Of a DNA stretch of 64,000 nucleotides, positions 13,253 to 26,064 are shown piece by piece. The notes under the pieces were generated by a model. That model ran no database searches. It saw only the letters and a list, made by a program, of their open reading frames with translations, and was not told the origin of the DNA. Numbering within the stretch: position 1 is the first letter of the stretch; every line of letters begins with the position of its first letter. This DNA is from Cruorifilaria tuberocauda (taxonomy: Eukaryota; Nematoda; Chromadorea; Rhabditida; Onchocercidae). The stretch lies in assembly GCA_013365365.1 (NCBI GenBank), contig JABVXU010000217.1:25157-89156 (forward strand), read 5' to 3'. Both the position numbers and the translations under genes were made by a program.

Positions 13253-16200
13253 TTAATCGTAACACACCTCTTACTGTACCCCAACTTGTCCAAATCTGTA
13301 TCACATTTTTTGGTTAGTTTATTTTCTCTTTTTTTTTAATAAAAAATTTAATAAAGTTACTTTAAGTAAGAAATTAAAAGTTTTTTTAAGTAAGAAATTT
13401 AGAAAAGTCATCTGAGAATTCCACGATATAAATTTTTCGCTAAAGAAATTTAAAAAAGTGAAGTGAGAATTCGAATTCGAATTCAAATTGATATATCGAA
13501 TATTAAATATCGAATATTAAATTAGTATTTGAATAAAATCTATGTTTAAAGTTTTTTTTAGTAGGAAATTAAAATTTTATTATATGAGAATCATGCGATA
13601 TAAATTTTTCGCTAAAGAAATTTGAAAAAGGAAGTGAGAATTCGAATTCGAATTCAAATTGATATATCGAATATTAAATATTAAATATTAAATTAGAATT
13701 TGAATAAAATCGATTTTTAAAGTAGGGAATTGAAATTCTGAAATTAAAAAGAATGAAGTAAGGATTCGCTTCATTGAATTGATATACTGAATATTATATA
13801 TCGAATAGCAAATTAGTATCTGAATTAAATATCAAATAATAAATTAATATTTAAAATTAGTATTTGAATAAAATTGATTTTAATTTAATCAACTGCATTG
13901 GTTTAAAAGGGCAATTGTTAATTAATTAATTGATGAATTGGTAACTTTTGCGCATGAAAATTATATTCCTACTTACTTTAATTATTCCTCATTTATTAAC
14001 AGTAATTAAAAATAATACTTAAAAAAGAGAAAATTTCATATTTCAAAAATGATTTCCATTTCAGATGATAAGGAAGATGTAGGAAAGGATTCACTTCCAT
14101 GGGCAATATTTCACGTTCATGAATGGTTTATTGATAGTTGTGAATTTATGGCAAATTTCATATCAGTTTTTCTTGTAAGCAATTAATTACTTTTAATTAA
14201 TTAATTATTGAATTAGCAGTTCAATTTTCATTATGCAATCATTTTTTTTTTCATGCTTAAGTAATATTATCTTACACCTAAATAATGTCATCTTACTTTA
14301 CAATATTCACTTTGAAATTAAAATTTCTAAAATTTTTTCTCAGAAGGTAAAAAATGGTTGTTTTAACTTAATTAATTAATTAATTATTAGAAAATCTATC
14401 AGGTAATTAAACTGAAAAAGATTCTACAAATAAATTTCACAGAAATCTCTTCTAAAATTTTACGCTTCTCATTTCTTATTACTTATTTCAAATGCAAGAT
14501 AATTTTAGTTCGGTAAATTTATTTGAAAAAAAGACGGCTTAAAATAAAATGATAAATGATGGAAAACTTTTACTTATAATTTTACTTTTACTTATACTTT
14601 TACTTATACTTAGTTTTACTTTTATTTATATTTTAAATCTGATTTAGCTCGATAATACACCCAATGACAATTACAGCAGGTGATTACATTCTAGTTAATT
14701 GCTGATATTTTTTTCTTTAAATTCATTTAGAAATTGGAAAAATGCCAAGGTCAAAGGTTAATAAAATCATTATTAGGTAAGAGAGCGAAAAATTACAATG
14801 TTAATTTGTTCATTAATGTTTTATTTGTTCTTTCAGTAATTCTTTTAAACTTAATTTAAGGAAAAGTCGAGACAAAAAACCATGATAAAACAACCAATAA
14901 TAAAAACTCATTACTTAATAAAATAAACATTAAACGATACTTAAGTAATATTAAGTAATCAAAAGAAAAAAAACCTTCAAGTATGCTTTAATAGGAAATG
15001 GGAAATTTTATTTAGGATTCAGTAAACGATAATGGTACTTGTTTACGGATATGTCGTGCAGTGGGATATTGGATTCGCACGTGTCCAACGCATTTTGACG
15101 CATCTTTATGTAAACACGTAGAACACCTTAAATTACTAGCTATTTCAAAAAATATCCCAAATTCTGCTACACTTCTTGACCTCTCATCACTGTAAGCTTT
15201 TATTTACTTTATTACTTATACTTTATGTAAGCTTTATTTTACTTTCATTCTTTTACTTCATTTTCATATTTACGTCATTTTCGTTTCATTTGTTTGCTTA
15301 TGGAAAAATTAAATAAAGCAATTTTAAAATTAGTGAAATTTTAATTAATTATAAATAAATTCTCATCACTGTAAGTTTTAATTTACTTTAATTCTTACTT
15401 TTACTTTTAAGCTAAATGGATTTTCTAAGCATTTGTTAACATTGAACTTAGTTTATTGCATTTTTATTGTTTTTCGTGAATTTATCAAAAACATTTATTT
15501 CTTTCATGGCAGAGAATTCTTTTGTGAAATTTTAGAAGTTTAAACAAATTATTTAATTTTATTTCAAAAATTTATACATAATTGATAAAACTGATAAGTT
15601 TAAAAAAAAATTATTGGAGTTTATTTGAAAAATTATACATAACTGATAAAACTGATAAAACTTTATCATATATCTAAATGTACGCTTTGACCTTATTCTG
15701 TTTAATTTCATTATTAAACTTTTTTAAAATAATCTTTAAATTACTACTAATTTTATGCAGAAGAGTTTTTGCGAAATTGCAGTTGAAGCTATGTAATACT
15801 GATATGATATGATGCATATTTATAATTAAATAAGTCTAATGGAATTTAAGTTTTATCAGTTAATTACGAGGATTTGCAGATTATCTGTTTGTGAAAGATT
15901 AAAGTATTTTTGAGTGCCAACGATTAATTTCAGGCCTTCTTATTCGTGGCTTCGAAATGTTTCCGTTCGAAATCCGGTCAGCCGACAATGTTCCTTATCA
16001 TTTGATGAATGGAGTCCGGAAGAGATTGCTGTATCATTGAGTCATATTGATTATAAAGCATTATTTAGAATTCCAGTGAGTATTTTCCGGAAAATAATAC
16101 TTCAAATATTTCAAATTTCATTCTAATGAGTAATTTTCCGGAAAATAATATGTCAAATATTTTAAATTTCAAAAAACAAAATTTCTGAAAATAGTAGCTT

Positions 16201-19200
16201 TCTAAAAATTCTTTTATAAAATTTCAAAAGTTTAAAGAAATTATTCAAGTTTATTTCAAAAATTATACGTAATTGATAAAATTGATAAATTAATTTATCA
16301 CATGATTAATTAAAAGATAAGATAATTTACTGATTGATTTTGATAATATGCTAATAAGTTTTAGATCAGTGAATTGAAGCGGTACTGTATGGATGGTAAT
16401 CTTTCACGTACACCTGTCCTAGAGAGATCTATTTCAATTTTTAATGTTAGCTTATTTAAATTATTATTGCAAAAAAAAAAGAAATAGAAAACTTTATTAA
16501 TTATCGATTGGATAGTCTAATATAAAACTTTTCAAATTTAAATTTTTAAATTAAAAAATCAAAATATCATGGAAATATTATCATGATAATAATAATAATA
16601 ATGATAATTTCAATTTTAATTTTACTAGGAAGAAAATATTTCCATCCAAATACTATACGACTTTATCATACATTTATTTTTTTTTTAATAATGAATAAAA
16701 AAATCTTGATCATTAATATCATAAAGCAATCATTGATTGATTGATTGAAAGTAATCATTGATCATTCATAAATTTGTTTGCTGATTGATTTTCCTATGAT
16801 ATCAATTTGTTAACATTGTGAAGATTTTTGTAAAAAACTTTCCGGATACGTAATTTTCTAGAACTTTCCGGAATCTTCTAATTTTCCGAAAATAATCGCT
16901 TAAAATTTTCAAATTTCAGAGTTTGTCAAATTGGGTACAATGTATGATTTTAAGTAAAGGAATGCCTATTGAACGTGCTGAAATGATTACCAAGTTCACT
17001 AATGTGGCAAAGGTTTATCAATTAAAATGCTTCTCTAATTATTTGATTTCCCATTTCTAAAGTTAGCTTATCACTTGATTTCATTTCTACAGTTAGCTTA
17101 TCACTTTATTTCCCATTTCTAAAGTTAGCTTATCACTTGATTTCATTTCTACAGTTAGCTTATCACTTGATTTCTCATTTCTACGTTATCTTATCACTTC
17201 ATTTACCATTTCTACAGTTAGCTTATCACTTTATTTACCATTTCTAAAGTTAGCTATTACTTGATTTCCCATTTCTACAGTTAGCTTATCACTTGATCTC
17301 CAATTTTTAAGTTATCTCATCTAATAATTATTTGATTTTCAACTTCTACAGTTAGAAAATTACTAATACCTGAGTAATTTTAACTTTTCTTCTCTTCCTT
17401 ATTTATTCATTCATTGAATAATTTTGTTTTATCCTTTAATCCTTTACTTTTTTCTTCTAATTATATAAGAAAATATTAGAAATCATATATAAGTATAAGG
17501 AAGTATAATTATACATAAGTGTAAGTATAAGACAAATTGTACTTATTTATAAGTATAATAGTACTTATATATAAATAAAAAGAAACTTATATAAGAATTA
17601 ATTTGTAATTAAATGAAATTATCGAAAATAGAAAACTATAAATTAATTTCTGATGAAATGAAATTATTAATAAACATGAACATGGGGAAAAAAAAACATC
17701 TAAACATGTAATTCAAATAAATAAATAATTATAAATTATTTCATTATAATCAAATCCATCTAAAGTTTTAACTTATCAATGGCCAAGAGCCAGCTTCTCC
17801 TCTTAAGTATTTCTTGGCTCATTTAATTACATCTTATCGATTGCAGTGCCTCAGGCGAATGAATAATTTCAATACTTTAATGGCTGTCATAGGTGGCGTA
17901 ACACATAGTAATATTGCTCGATTATCAAAAACATCATCAGCATTATCAAGTGAAGTGAGAAAGGCTTGTTTTTATTATCATTTTGATCAATGATCTTTTT
18001 AATCAAATAAGTTTATTTATTTATTTATTTACAAATAAACATATTAATTCCCATGAACTTATCATTTCAGCTAATGCTCAGGAAGTTTTTCCATTCCAAT
18101 CATCTAAGTCTTTCATCAATTAATTGATTAATTAATTAATTAATTACAATAGTAATGATATAGAATGATTGATTAATTAATTAATTAATTAATTAACCTT
18201 TGCATTTAATTGATTTGAAAATATTTTTTTTACCCTTTCACTAGAAAAAGGCACCTTTTTCTTTTACTTTTTAGTATTGATAAATTATTCATCAATAGTT
18301 GAAAATTACTTTTCCTGTTCTCTATTTGATCGAAAATTTCGTTATTATGATTTCTGATATTTTAATATAGTGATAAATCATAATTTATTATAGCATTTAA
18401 TAATATAATTTAATATAGTGATAAATCATGATTTATTATAGCATTTAGTAATATAATTTAATATAGTGATAAATCATCATTTATTATAGCATTTAATAAT
18501 ATATATATTTGTATATGATATCATGATATAATGATGATGATATCATGAAATATCATGATAAAAATACATGATAAATGAATTAAATAAATTATGCAGATAT
18601 ATTCGAATTTCAAACTTTATCAATTATTTGTTATTTCTTTATTTTTAATAATTATTCTGTTATTCTTTGTTGCACTTTATCATTTTCAAATTTCAAAGTG
18701 ATAATCATTGTAATAGTATAGTGATAAGAGTGTAATAGTGATAAGAAATTAGACGATTATTTCAGGAGCTCAATCATTTTACGCAGCTTCTTTCTTCAGC
18801 ATCAAATTTTGCTTGTTATCGCAAAGCATTGCATGAGAGTTCAGGGAGTTTTTGCATTCCAATCATGTAAGCTTTTCATTAATTAATTAATTAATTAATT
18901 GATCGCTTACCTTTTGCATTCATAAATTTCTTTAAAACTGCTCTACAATATTCATTTTTTTTTCACGAAATCATTTTCATTTAATAGTTGAGAAATTGAT
19001 TACTTTATATCATGCACTTGTTGATCAAGCTATATTAAGTTCGATCAGCTTAAATATTATTCAGTTGAGGAACGAAGGCATTGTAATAGTGATAAGAGTA
19101 ATAATGAACTGATATAAGAGTAATTGATCTCGTTGTTTTTTTTTCCAGCTAATCTAAAGTTTTATTTATGAAAATTTATAAAATATCTCATACGTGTTAA

Positions 19201-22200
19201 TTCCACGTTCTAATTATTTAAATATTTCAAATTCAGAAATCAAAATATTCCTTCTTATCATAAGTTCTTTTCATGGAAGAATAATTTAGCTAGAATTAAT
19301 TCCATATCAAATATTTGAAATCTATAAATCAAAATATTTATACCTATTATAGGTTATTTTGAAAATAATTGCATTAGAAATTTTCAGGTAATTAATTATA
19401 AGTGATAACAAATGCTCGGTTACAGGGGTGTTCATTTGAAAGATCTGATAAGTTTACTGATAAAAAATGCTGGATCATCGGAGCATTATTGCTTTGTATC
19501 ATGTCAAAAAATTCCATATTTGGCAGTTCATTTATCATATTTTGTCAATTTTAATCGTACTCCTCATAATTTTCCCGATGCTAACACTGATCTCATTGAT
19601 ACGCTCAAGGTGTGAAAAAAATTTTCTTTTTTTTGAAAATTAACTTTTAATTTATTTTAAGTTTTAATTTAAATATAATGAAAATGAATGAAACAAAATA
19701 TTTCTGATAAATTGATAATTTTATTTTACGGTATAGGTTCAATTTTTCAATTTTACAGTAATTAAATTTTTTCATATTACTGTCTTGTTACTTCTTACTG
19801 TAATTTGTTGTCTTGTTACTGTATCTTGTTACTGTATTATATTCCTATCCTTTATGAAATTGCTGCTAGGTTTCATTGGATATCAGGTATAACGAAGATG
19901 ATATATATCGTCTTTCTCTAACACACGAACCTCGTCCTCTTCTTCGCGTAAGTTTAATATTTGAAAATATCATAAATACTGTAAACTACCGTAAAATAAA
20001 TAATTATGGTAAAGAATATAAGAATTAGCGATCAATACTTTCTATTAAATTAATTGATATGTAAATATTAGTGTCTAGAGTTGTTGACTTGCTTTTATTG
20101 TTATGGATTACAGTTTATTTTTATCATATCAAGTTTGATTTTGGTTATTATTACTCTAAGATAGTATTTCTTACTTTTGGTTTATTTAGTATTTAATATT
20201 TTCCATACTGATATTCGGGAAAGTAGAGAGAGCTGGGTTGATTTGTATTTTTCTGGTACAATCGAGTCTTCTAAGAATAATTTATTCTTTGCGCAAAAGT
20301 TATAAGAAACAATTATCAAGTACCAGATAATTAAGTGTCGTTTTGTGGAATAAAAATTGATCTAAGGGATTGGAGATACTTTGAATTACGATCCAGTTGT
20401 TAAACCCTGACCTTACTGATAATTGATTGGAAGAAGTGGGTCAAGTCCACTGTGAAGAGTTAGTTTTGGAAATAAGTGCTTGATCCAATCCTATCAGTCT
20501 ATCAGTATTTATACGATCTGGATGATTGATACTGATAGTTGACGTGACGGCTGATAAGCTTCATACACTTATTACACGTTAATAAGAATATCTTGAAAAT
20601 AATTATAGGTAAGGATTATAAAGATCAAAGATTGCTAAATATGAAAAGGTGAATTGTATAAATAGTAAATCTTCTATTAATCCTTAAAGATTATACCTTA
20701 GAGATTATATGGGAACTTTAAAGATGATAGTGAAACTGTGATAAGATAGGAAATGTCTCTTAGTCATTGCTTGAAGATGATAATATGATAGGAATGATAA
20801 GGAGTGATAATGATTGAGATAGAACTTCCCAATACAATATAATTTTATCATTTACGGATTGAATATTTCCTTTTACGTGATTTCGATACTGATCACTGAC
20901 TGATAATCTGTACTGTACTGATAGTACAGTAGGACCACTCCTAAAATATCACATGAAAAAATTTGATTAAATTTTGATAAATTAAATTTGCCATGCTTCC
21001 ATTGCTTCTTTGCGTAATTTAATTAATTATCATTGTTTCACTGAAGTTTCCAAGTACAACAAAATCGGTACTATTCGCTGATTGGGCATCAGGCGTAAGT
21101 AGCACGTTGGATGCGGAAATTGTCAACAAACATATCAATGCAATGGTAGAAGCTGTATTTAAAAATTATGATCATAATAAAGATGGTTCAATTTCACAAA
21201 GTGAATTTCAACAAATTTCAACCAATTTTCCATTTATTGCACCATTTGGAACGATCGATACTGATAAGTAATTGTTTTTCATTTCAGTTCATTTCATTTC
21301 ATTTCAATTCAATTCAGTTCAATTCATTTCCTGTCATCTTCATTTCATTTTTACTTCAATTTATTTCATTTTATTTCAATTCATTTAATTTCACTTTAAT
21401 CGATTTCATTTTCATTTCAGTTCATTTTATTTCATTTCAATTCAATTCAATTCAATTCATTTCAATTCATTTCCTGTCATCTTCATTTCATTTTTACTTC
21501 AATTGATTTCATTTTTATTTCATTTTATTTCAATTCATTTAATTTCACTTTAATCGCATTCGTTTTCATTTCAGTTCATTTTATTTCAATTCAATTCATT
21601 TCAATTCATTTCCTGTATCTTCGTTTCATTTTTACCTCAATTTATTTCATTTTATTTCAATTCATTTCAATTCATTTCATTTTCATTTTATTTCAATTCA
21701 TCGCATTTCACTTTAATTCAATTTAATTTCATTTCATTAACAATGTTTTCTTGATGAAAAATTTTGAAATTGGAAGAAAAATGACGGGAAAAAGGAGAGG
21801 GAAAATGATTGTTTGCAATGATTCTCATGCTAAAACTTCTTCTTAAGCTTCTCATAAATAATTAATTTCAAATTATCACTAATATAAATGAAGTTTTATT
21901 ATTGGTTATAAAGGATATAACAAGTAATGCTTTAATGAAATTAGAATTGAAAATTTAATGAAACAATGAAAATATATGTGATGATACTGAGATTAAACAT
22001 GTAATCAATATTATCAGTATTATAGTTTAAAGATAATTTTTGAAAATTTAATTTAATGAATGCTAATAATAATAATTCATATTAGCGGTAAAATATAAAA
22101 TAACTCAAAAATTAGCATATATATAAGCATATATCTTAGATTTTGCTTAATTATTCATAGTTGATAAATTTAAAAATATTAACGAATTTAGGATTTTAAT

Positions 22201-24489
22201 TTAAAAAAAATTTTTGAAAAATATCAATTTTGTTATTTTAATTATTTTAATTGTTTCATTGAATTTTAATTTTGAAAAAGTTTTTGAAAATATCAATTTC
22301 GTTATTTCAATTATTTTAATTGTTTCATTGAATTTTAATTTTGAAAAAGTTTTTTAAAATATCAATTTCGTTGTAATTTACCTGTTTGATCATTAAATTA
22401 AGAGGATTTTAAAAGTAATAATTAAAATTTTGAAGGGATGGTTTTATCAGTAAATCTGAAATGAACGCATATTTCGTGAAGATTTGCAAGCAGTCGATTG
22501 ATTTTCGTCGAGAATTTCAACATAATTTTCATGAAACAATTTTTTTAACACCAACAATATGTGCTCATTGTGATAAATTAGTAAGTTAAGTTTTTTTTCA
22601 GAGAGAAAAAAAAGTTTTTTTCAGTTAATTAATTATTGGTTAGGATGAATTTTAATTAATTCCAATTAATATTGGTTATTATGAGTATTAAGTATTATAT
22701 ATCGATTGCACTATATTTTTGACCTTTTAACTTTTAATTACTAGTTCTAATTAATATTTATTAGCATGAGTATTAAGTATAATGTATCGATTGCAGTATT
22801 TTTTTTGCAGTTATGGGGTATAATTCGGCAAGGTTGTAAGTGTCACGATTGTGGACTTACTGTACATCGTACCTGTCGAGGTAATGTTGTTGTTGAATGT
22901 CGTCGAATAAATAATTGGAAAAATGATGTAACAGAATCAGCACGAGTAAGCCGAAAATTCTTACCTGGTATCAGGTAAGTTTTAAAATTTCTCATATTAA
23001 ACATTTAATAAAATAATATTTTAAATTATCCATGCATTCATCCTTCATACATCGATACATTACCAACTTTTAGGCTGGACTGAGCGATTTGACGGCTATT
23101 GCTACTATAGGTTTACGGGGCTTAAGAGACTTACGTGTACGTACGTTAGATGTCTGATAGTGACGGTTGCAATTTGGTAGAAGCAATATTTCACTATTTC
23201 ATAAGTACTCTTAAGACTAAAACAATCCTTGTAATATTTCTCATAAGTTGATAAGGTTATGATAATATGTTAGTAGAGAGAAAAAAAAATTAATTAAGCT
23301 GATAAGGTTAGCTGATAAGGTTCAATATTCTTCAACCTTCCTTTCCTCTTAATTCCTCTTATCAAATTTGAAATTTATCATTATGATCATTTCAAAATTC
23401 AATTTATAATTTAACTAATAATTCTTTTTTATCATTATTATAATATGGAAGGTGTGTAGTTTTATTTTGGATTAAATTAAGTTAAATTGATTATTAGTTT
23501 TACTTTGGACCAAATTAAGTTAAACTGATTATATTAGTTTTATTTTTTGGACCAAGTTAAGTTAAACTGATTATTAGGTTTATTTTGGATCAAGTTAATT
23601 TGATTATATTAGTTTTATTTTTTGGACCAAGTTAAGTTAAACTGATTATTAGGTTTATTTTGATTAAGTTAAACTGATTATTAGGTTTATTTTGGATCAA
23701 GTTAAACTGATTATATTAGTTTTATTTTTTGGGCCAAATTAAGTTAAACTAAGTATTAGGTTTATTTTGGATCAAATTAAATCAAGTTGATTATTTTCAG
23801 ATCACGATTACGAACAGCCAGTATAATATCAGAAAATGATAAAAATGATGATACAACAACAGAATGTTTTCCGTCTACTTCATGTAAAATGTTATTACAT
23901 CTACGATCACATTCAAAAAAAAATCGTGCACGTTCTGATACAGGCTGTTATTATCAGTAAGTTATTACTTAAACATATCAGTTAGCTATCTCTAAGATTA
24001 GCTAATTAGCTAAGTAATCATTTTAATTTTTTTTTTTTTATTATTATCATACTATTTATTATTTTGATTTAAACAAATATTTGATAATTTGTGTATCATG
24101 AAGTTTAAATTTAACAAAAAATAAATTTTTATAAATTTTTTTTTTCTAATTTAATATTATTTTGATAAAATTTTACACTATCACTAACTGATACAATCAT
24201 TTTTCAAGTAGATTAATCGATGAATTAACAAAAGTAACATTCATGAAGGATTGATTTATAAGGAATTAATTAAGTTAATTATTTATTTATCTTCTATGAA
24301 AATAATCGATAAGATGATAAGATGATAACGATATTAACAGAAGATAAATTTAGATATTTTTTCAGGGTGACAAGTTCACCGGAATCACCGAATACAGATT
24401 TAGCACCATCATTAGCATGTGAGGAAGTATTCGAGGATGAATCTTCATGCATATCACTTTCCGAAATTGATAAAACGGTGATAAGATAA
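13253..24489 (+). CDS. rgef-1: RasGRP-type Ras guanyl-nucleotide exchange factor (REM, CDC25, EF-hand, C1)
   Basis: Exons: 13253-13312, 14065-14174, 15016-15191, 15934-16075, 16365-16445, 16920-17012, 17847-17954, 18766-18866, 19426-19609, 19870-19947, 21047-21267, 22451-22580, 22811-22974, 23801-23956 and 24366-24489 (TAA). All phases agree, giving about 642 residues. The first two exons carry the REM start (PQLVQICITFF, then WAIFHVHEWFIDSCEFM). CDC25 landmarks are NFNTLMAVIGGVTHSNI, GVHLKDLISLL and RLSLTHEPRP. One canonical EF-hand loop, DHNKDGSISQSE, lies at 21170-21205. A complete C1 domain with the full H-x12-C-x2-C-x13-C-x2-C-x4-H-x2-C-x7-C pattern spans the 22451 and 22811 exons. This domain order is diagnostic of RasGRP, which in C. 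elegans is neuronal RGEF-1: it loads GTP on Ras/Rap at DAG-rich membranes. The first exon must end in phase 1 before 13252 and was not found. The tail after C1 is Ser-rich. Confidence 0.9.
13370..13870. repeat. ~180-base tandem repeat in the RasGRP intron
   Basis: Two near-identical copies (about 13370-13545 and 13550-13720), plus a partial third, share 'cgatataaatttttcgctaaagaaattt' and 'gtgagaattcgaattcgaattcaaattgatatatcgaatatta' in order. They lie wholly within the 13313-14064 intron. Confidence 0.8.
17038..17340. repeat. ~33-base minisatellite in a RasGRP intron
   Basis: About eight copies of a unit close to 'cccatttctacagttagcttatcacttgattt', tandemly arranged with small length changes, in the intron between the 16920 and 17847 exons. 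Confidence 0.85.
18068..18215 (+). pseudogene. Decayed partial copy of the RasGRP exon ending at 18866
   Basis: The stretch 'tcaggaagtttttccattccaatcatctaagtctttcat' matches the end of the real exon plus its donor ('tcagggagtttttgcattccaatcatgtaagcttttcat') at about 34 of 39 bases. A TTTCAG acceptor-like site precedes it. The donor GT has become CT. Both copies are followed by TTAA arrays, so exon end and intron start were duplicated together. Here the copy sits in the preceding intron. Confidence 0.6.
21279..21745. repeat. TTCA-rich minisatellite in a RasGRP intron
   Basis: Built of TTCAATTCA, TTCATTTCA and TTTTATTTCA units, with a longer period around 'ttcctgtcatcttcatttcatttttacttcaatt' repeated three times. 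The Phe/Ser/Ile-rich open frame over it is an artefact. Confidence 0.85.
22198..22375. repeat. ~73-base tandem repeat in a RasGRP intron
   Basis: About two and a half copies of a unit around 'ttttgaaaaagtttttgaaaatatcaatttcgttattt' followed by 'caattattttaattgtttcattgaa'. Confidence 0.75.
23450..23795. repeat. Minisatellite abutting a RasGRP splice acceptor
   Basis: Repeated 'ttattaggtttattttggatcaagttaaactga' units, six or more, fill the 3' part of the intron right up to the acceptor at 23800. Confidence 0.85.
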
Positions 24490-26064
24490 CAATGCTTATT
24501 TGCTTTTGTATTTTATTTAAGTTTTTTAAATTTTTGCTGAGAATTATTAATTTTAAACAACACTTTTAGTTCTACTTTATGTTATGTTAATTTATTGTAA
24601 AGTTTTAATTTTGATATCAAGAAAAAAAGTTTTCCGAATTATCATTTATACATTATTTTCTACTGTTGAATTATTTTCTAGCATATTTAATAAGTTAAGT
24701 GATCAAGTAATTTATCGAATTTCATTAAATTATTTTTAAGTTTAAATTAGCAAAAGAAAAATTTACTTATTTTTCAATTCTTTATAATTCACAAATATCA
24801 AGAGGGAAAATCAAAATTGCTAAAATCTTTCAATAATTCGCTAATTAGTCGCTAATTAGTAAGCCTTGTAATTAAGCTAATTAAATCAAAATAATATTAA
24901 AATGTGTAATTACTTGTTTAATATGTAAATTATGATGCATGTTATCATTTATTACGGGTATTTTTTTCTTTGATTAATTTATTAATATTTTCATTTTCAT
25001 GGTACTCTCTTTTTTTTTTCCTTTTTCCTTTGAATTTAATTTTCTGATAAAAGATTTCAAATCAAACAATCAATATGATATTTTGTTTAACATACTAAAT
25101 AATTTAGCAAAAATTTCACTGAGGAAATCCGATATATAAATCATGAATGATCATGAAAATCGATTTAAATTCTTTTGTAATATTTATTGGATAAAAGAAA
25201 ATTGTTAATTTATTTAATTTTATTTAAATAATTTTTATATAATTTATATAATTTATTTAATTTAATTTAATTCAAATTTTGAGTTAATAAATTATTATCA
25301 TATATAGGCATCATGAAGGAGAATCGATGTTGTGAATGATATGATAAGCTATGAAAAAAAAAACAGCTCAAACAATATTTTTATTATATTTTAATTATAA
25401 ATTATTTTAATTATAAATTCAAATATGTTTTTAATTTTATATTATAAATTACATTTTTATTTATATCTCTTTGCAATGATTTATTCAACGCCTGATTTTC
25501 AAATTAAACAGTTAGTAATTTAGCCAAAGTATTTTGATTTATCGAATATTGATTTATCACATTATTGATTTCACTATCAAAATTTTCCTATTTCATGATT
25601 AACTCAAAATGTGATAATCATTAAAACTAATTTTATCATTATTATAGTTAATAATATAGGGAAAAGTATTTTGAAATTAACTTTATCACATTATTTATTT
25701 CACTATCAAAATTTTCCTACTTCATGATTAACTCAAAATGTGATAATAATCATTAAAGGTTAATATGATCAAGTTGATGATCAAGCTCGAATGGTCAAGC
25801 TCGATAAGATTTTTAGATATCGGAAGAATGAATTTGGTGAAAATTGATTTAATTACCACCCATTCGGTAATTTGAGTAAATAATGTTAACAATGATGACA
25901 TGTGTAAGAGAGAGAGAGAGAGTGAAAGAGATGAAAGTAGAGAGAGGGAGAGAGATTTGACCATTGCTGTGCAAATATCCTCTGGTCACTCGTCCAGCTA
26001 AACACGGATGAGGGGAAATGGCATGAACAAATGTCAGTAATTATCTTCTGTAATATTGATTTCA
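24490..26064. other. Spacer between the RasGRP and Ly6-like genes
   Basis: AT-rich and without exons that I can support. It contains two copies, 129 bases apart, of a segment beginning 'tcactatcaaaattttccta' (25571 and 25700) and a short AG microsatellite near 25911-25930. The last ~120 bases before the Ly6-like start codon are less AT-rich and are the likely promoter. Confidence 0.6.

Noticed and set aside
21168..21506. Plus frame of 112 residues crossing an exon-intron boundary
   Set aside because: It starts in a different frame within the RasGRP EF-hand exon and runs into the TTCA minisatellite.
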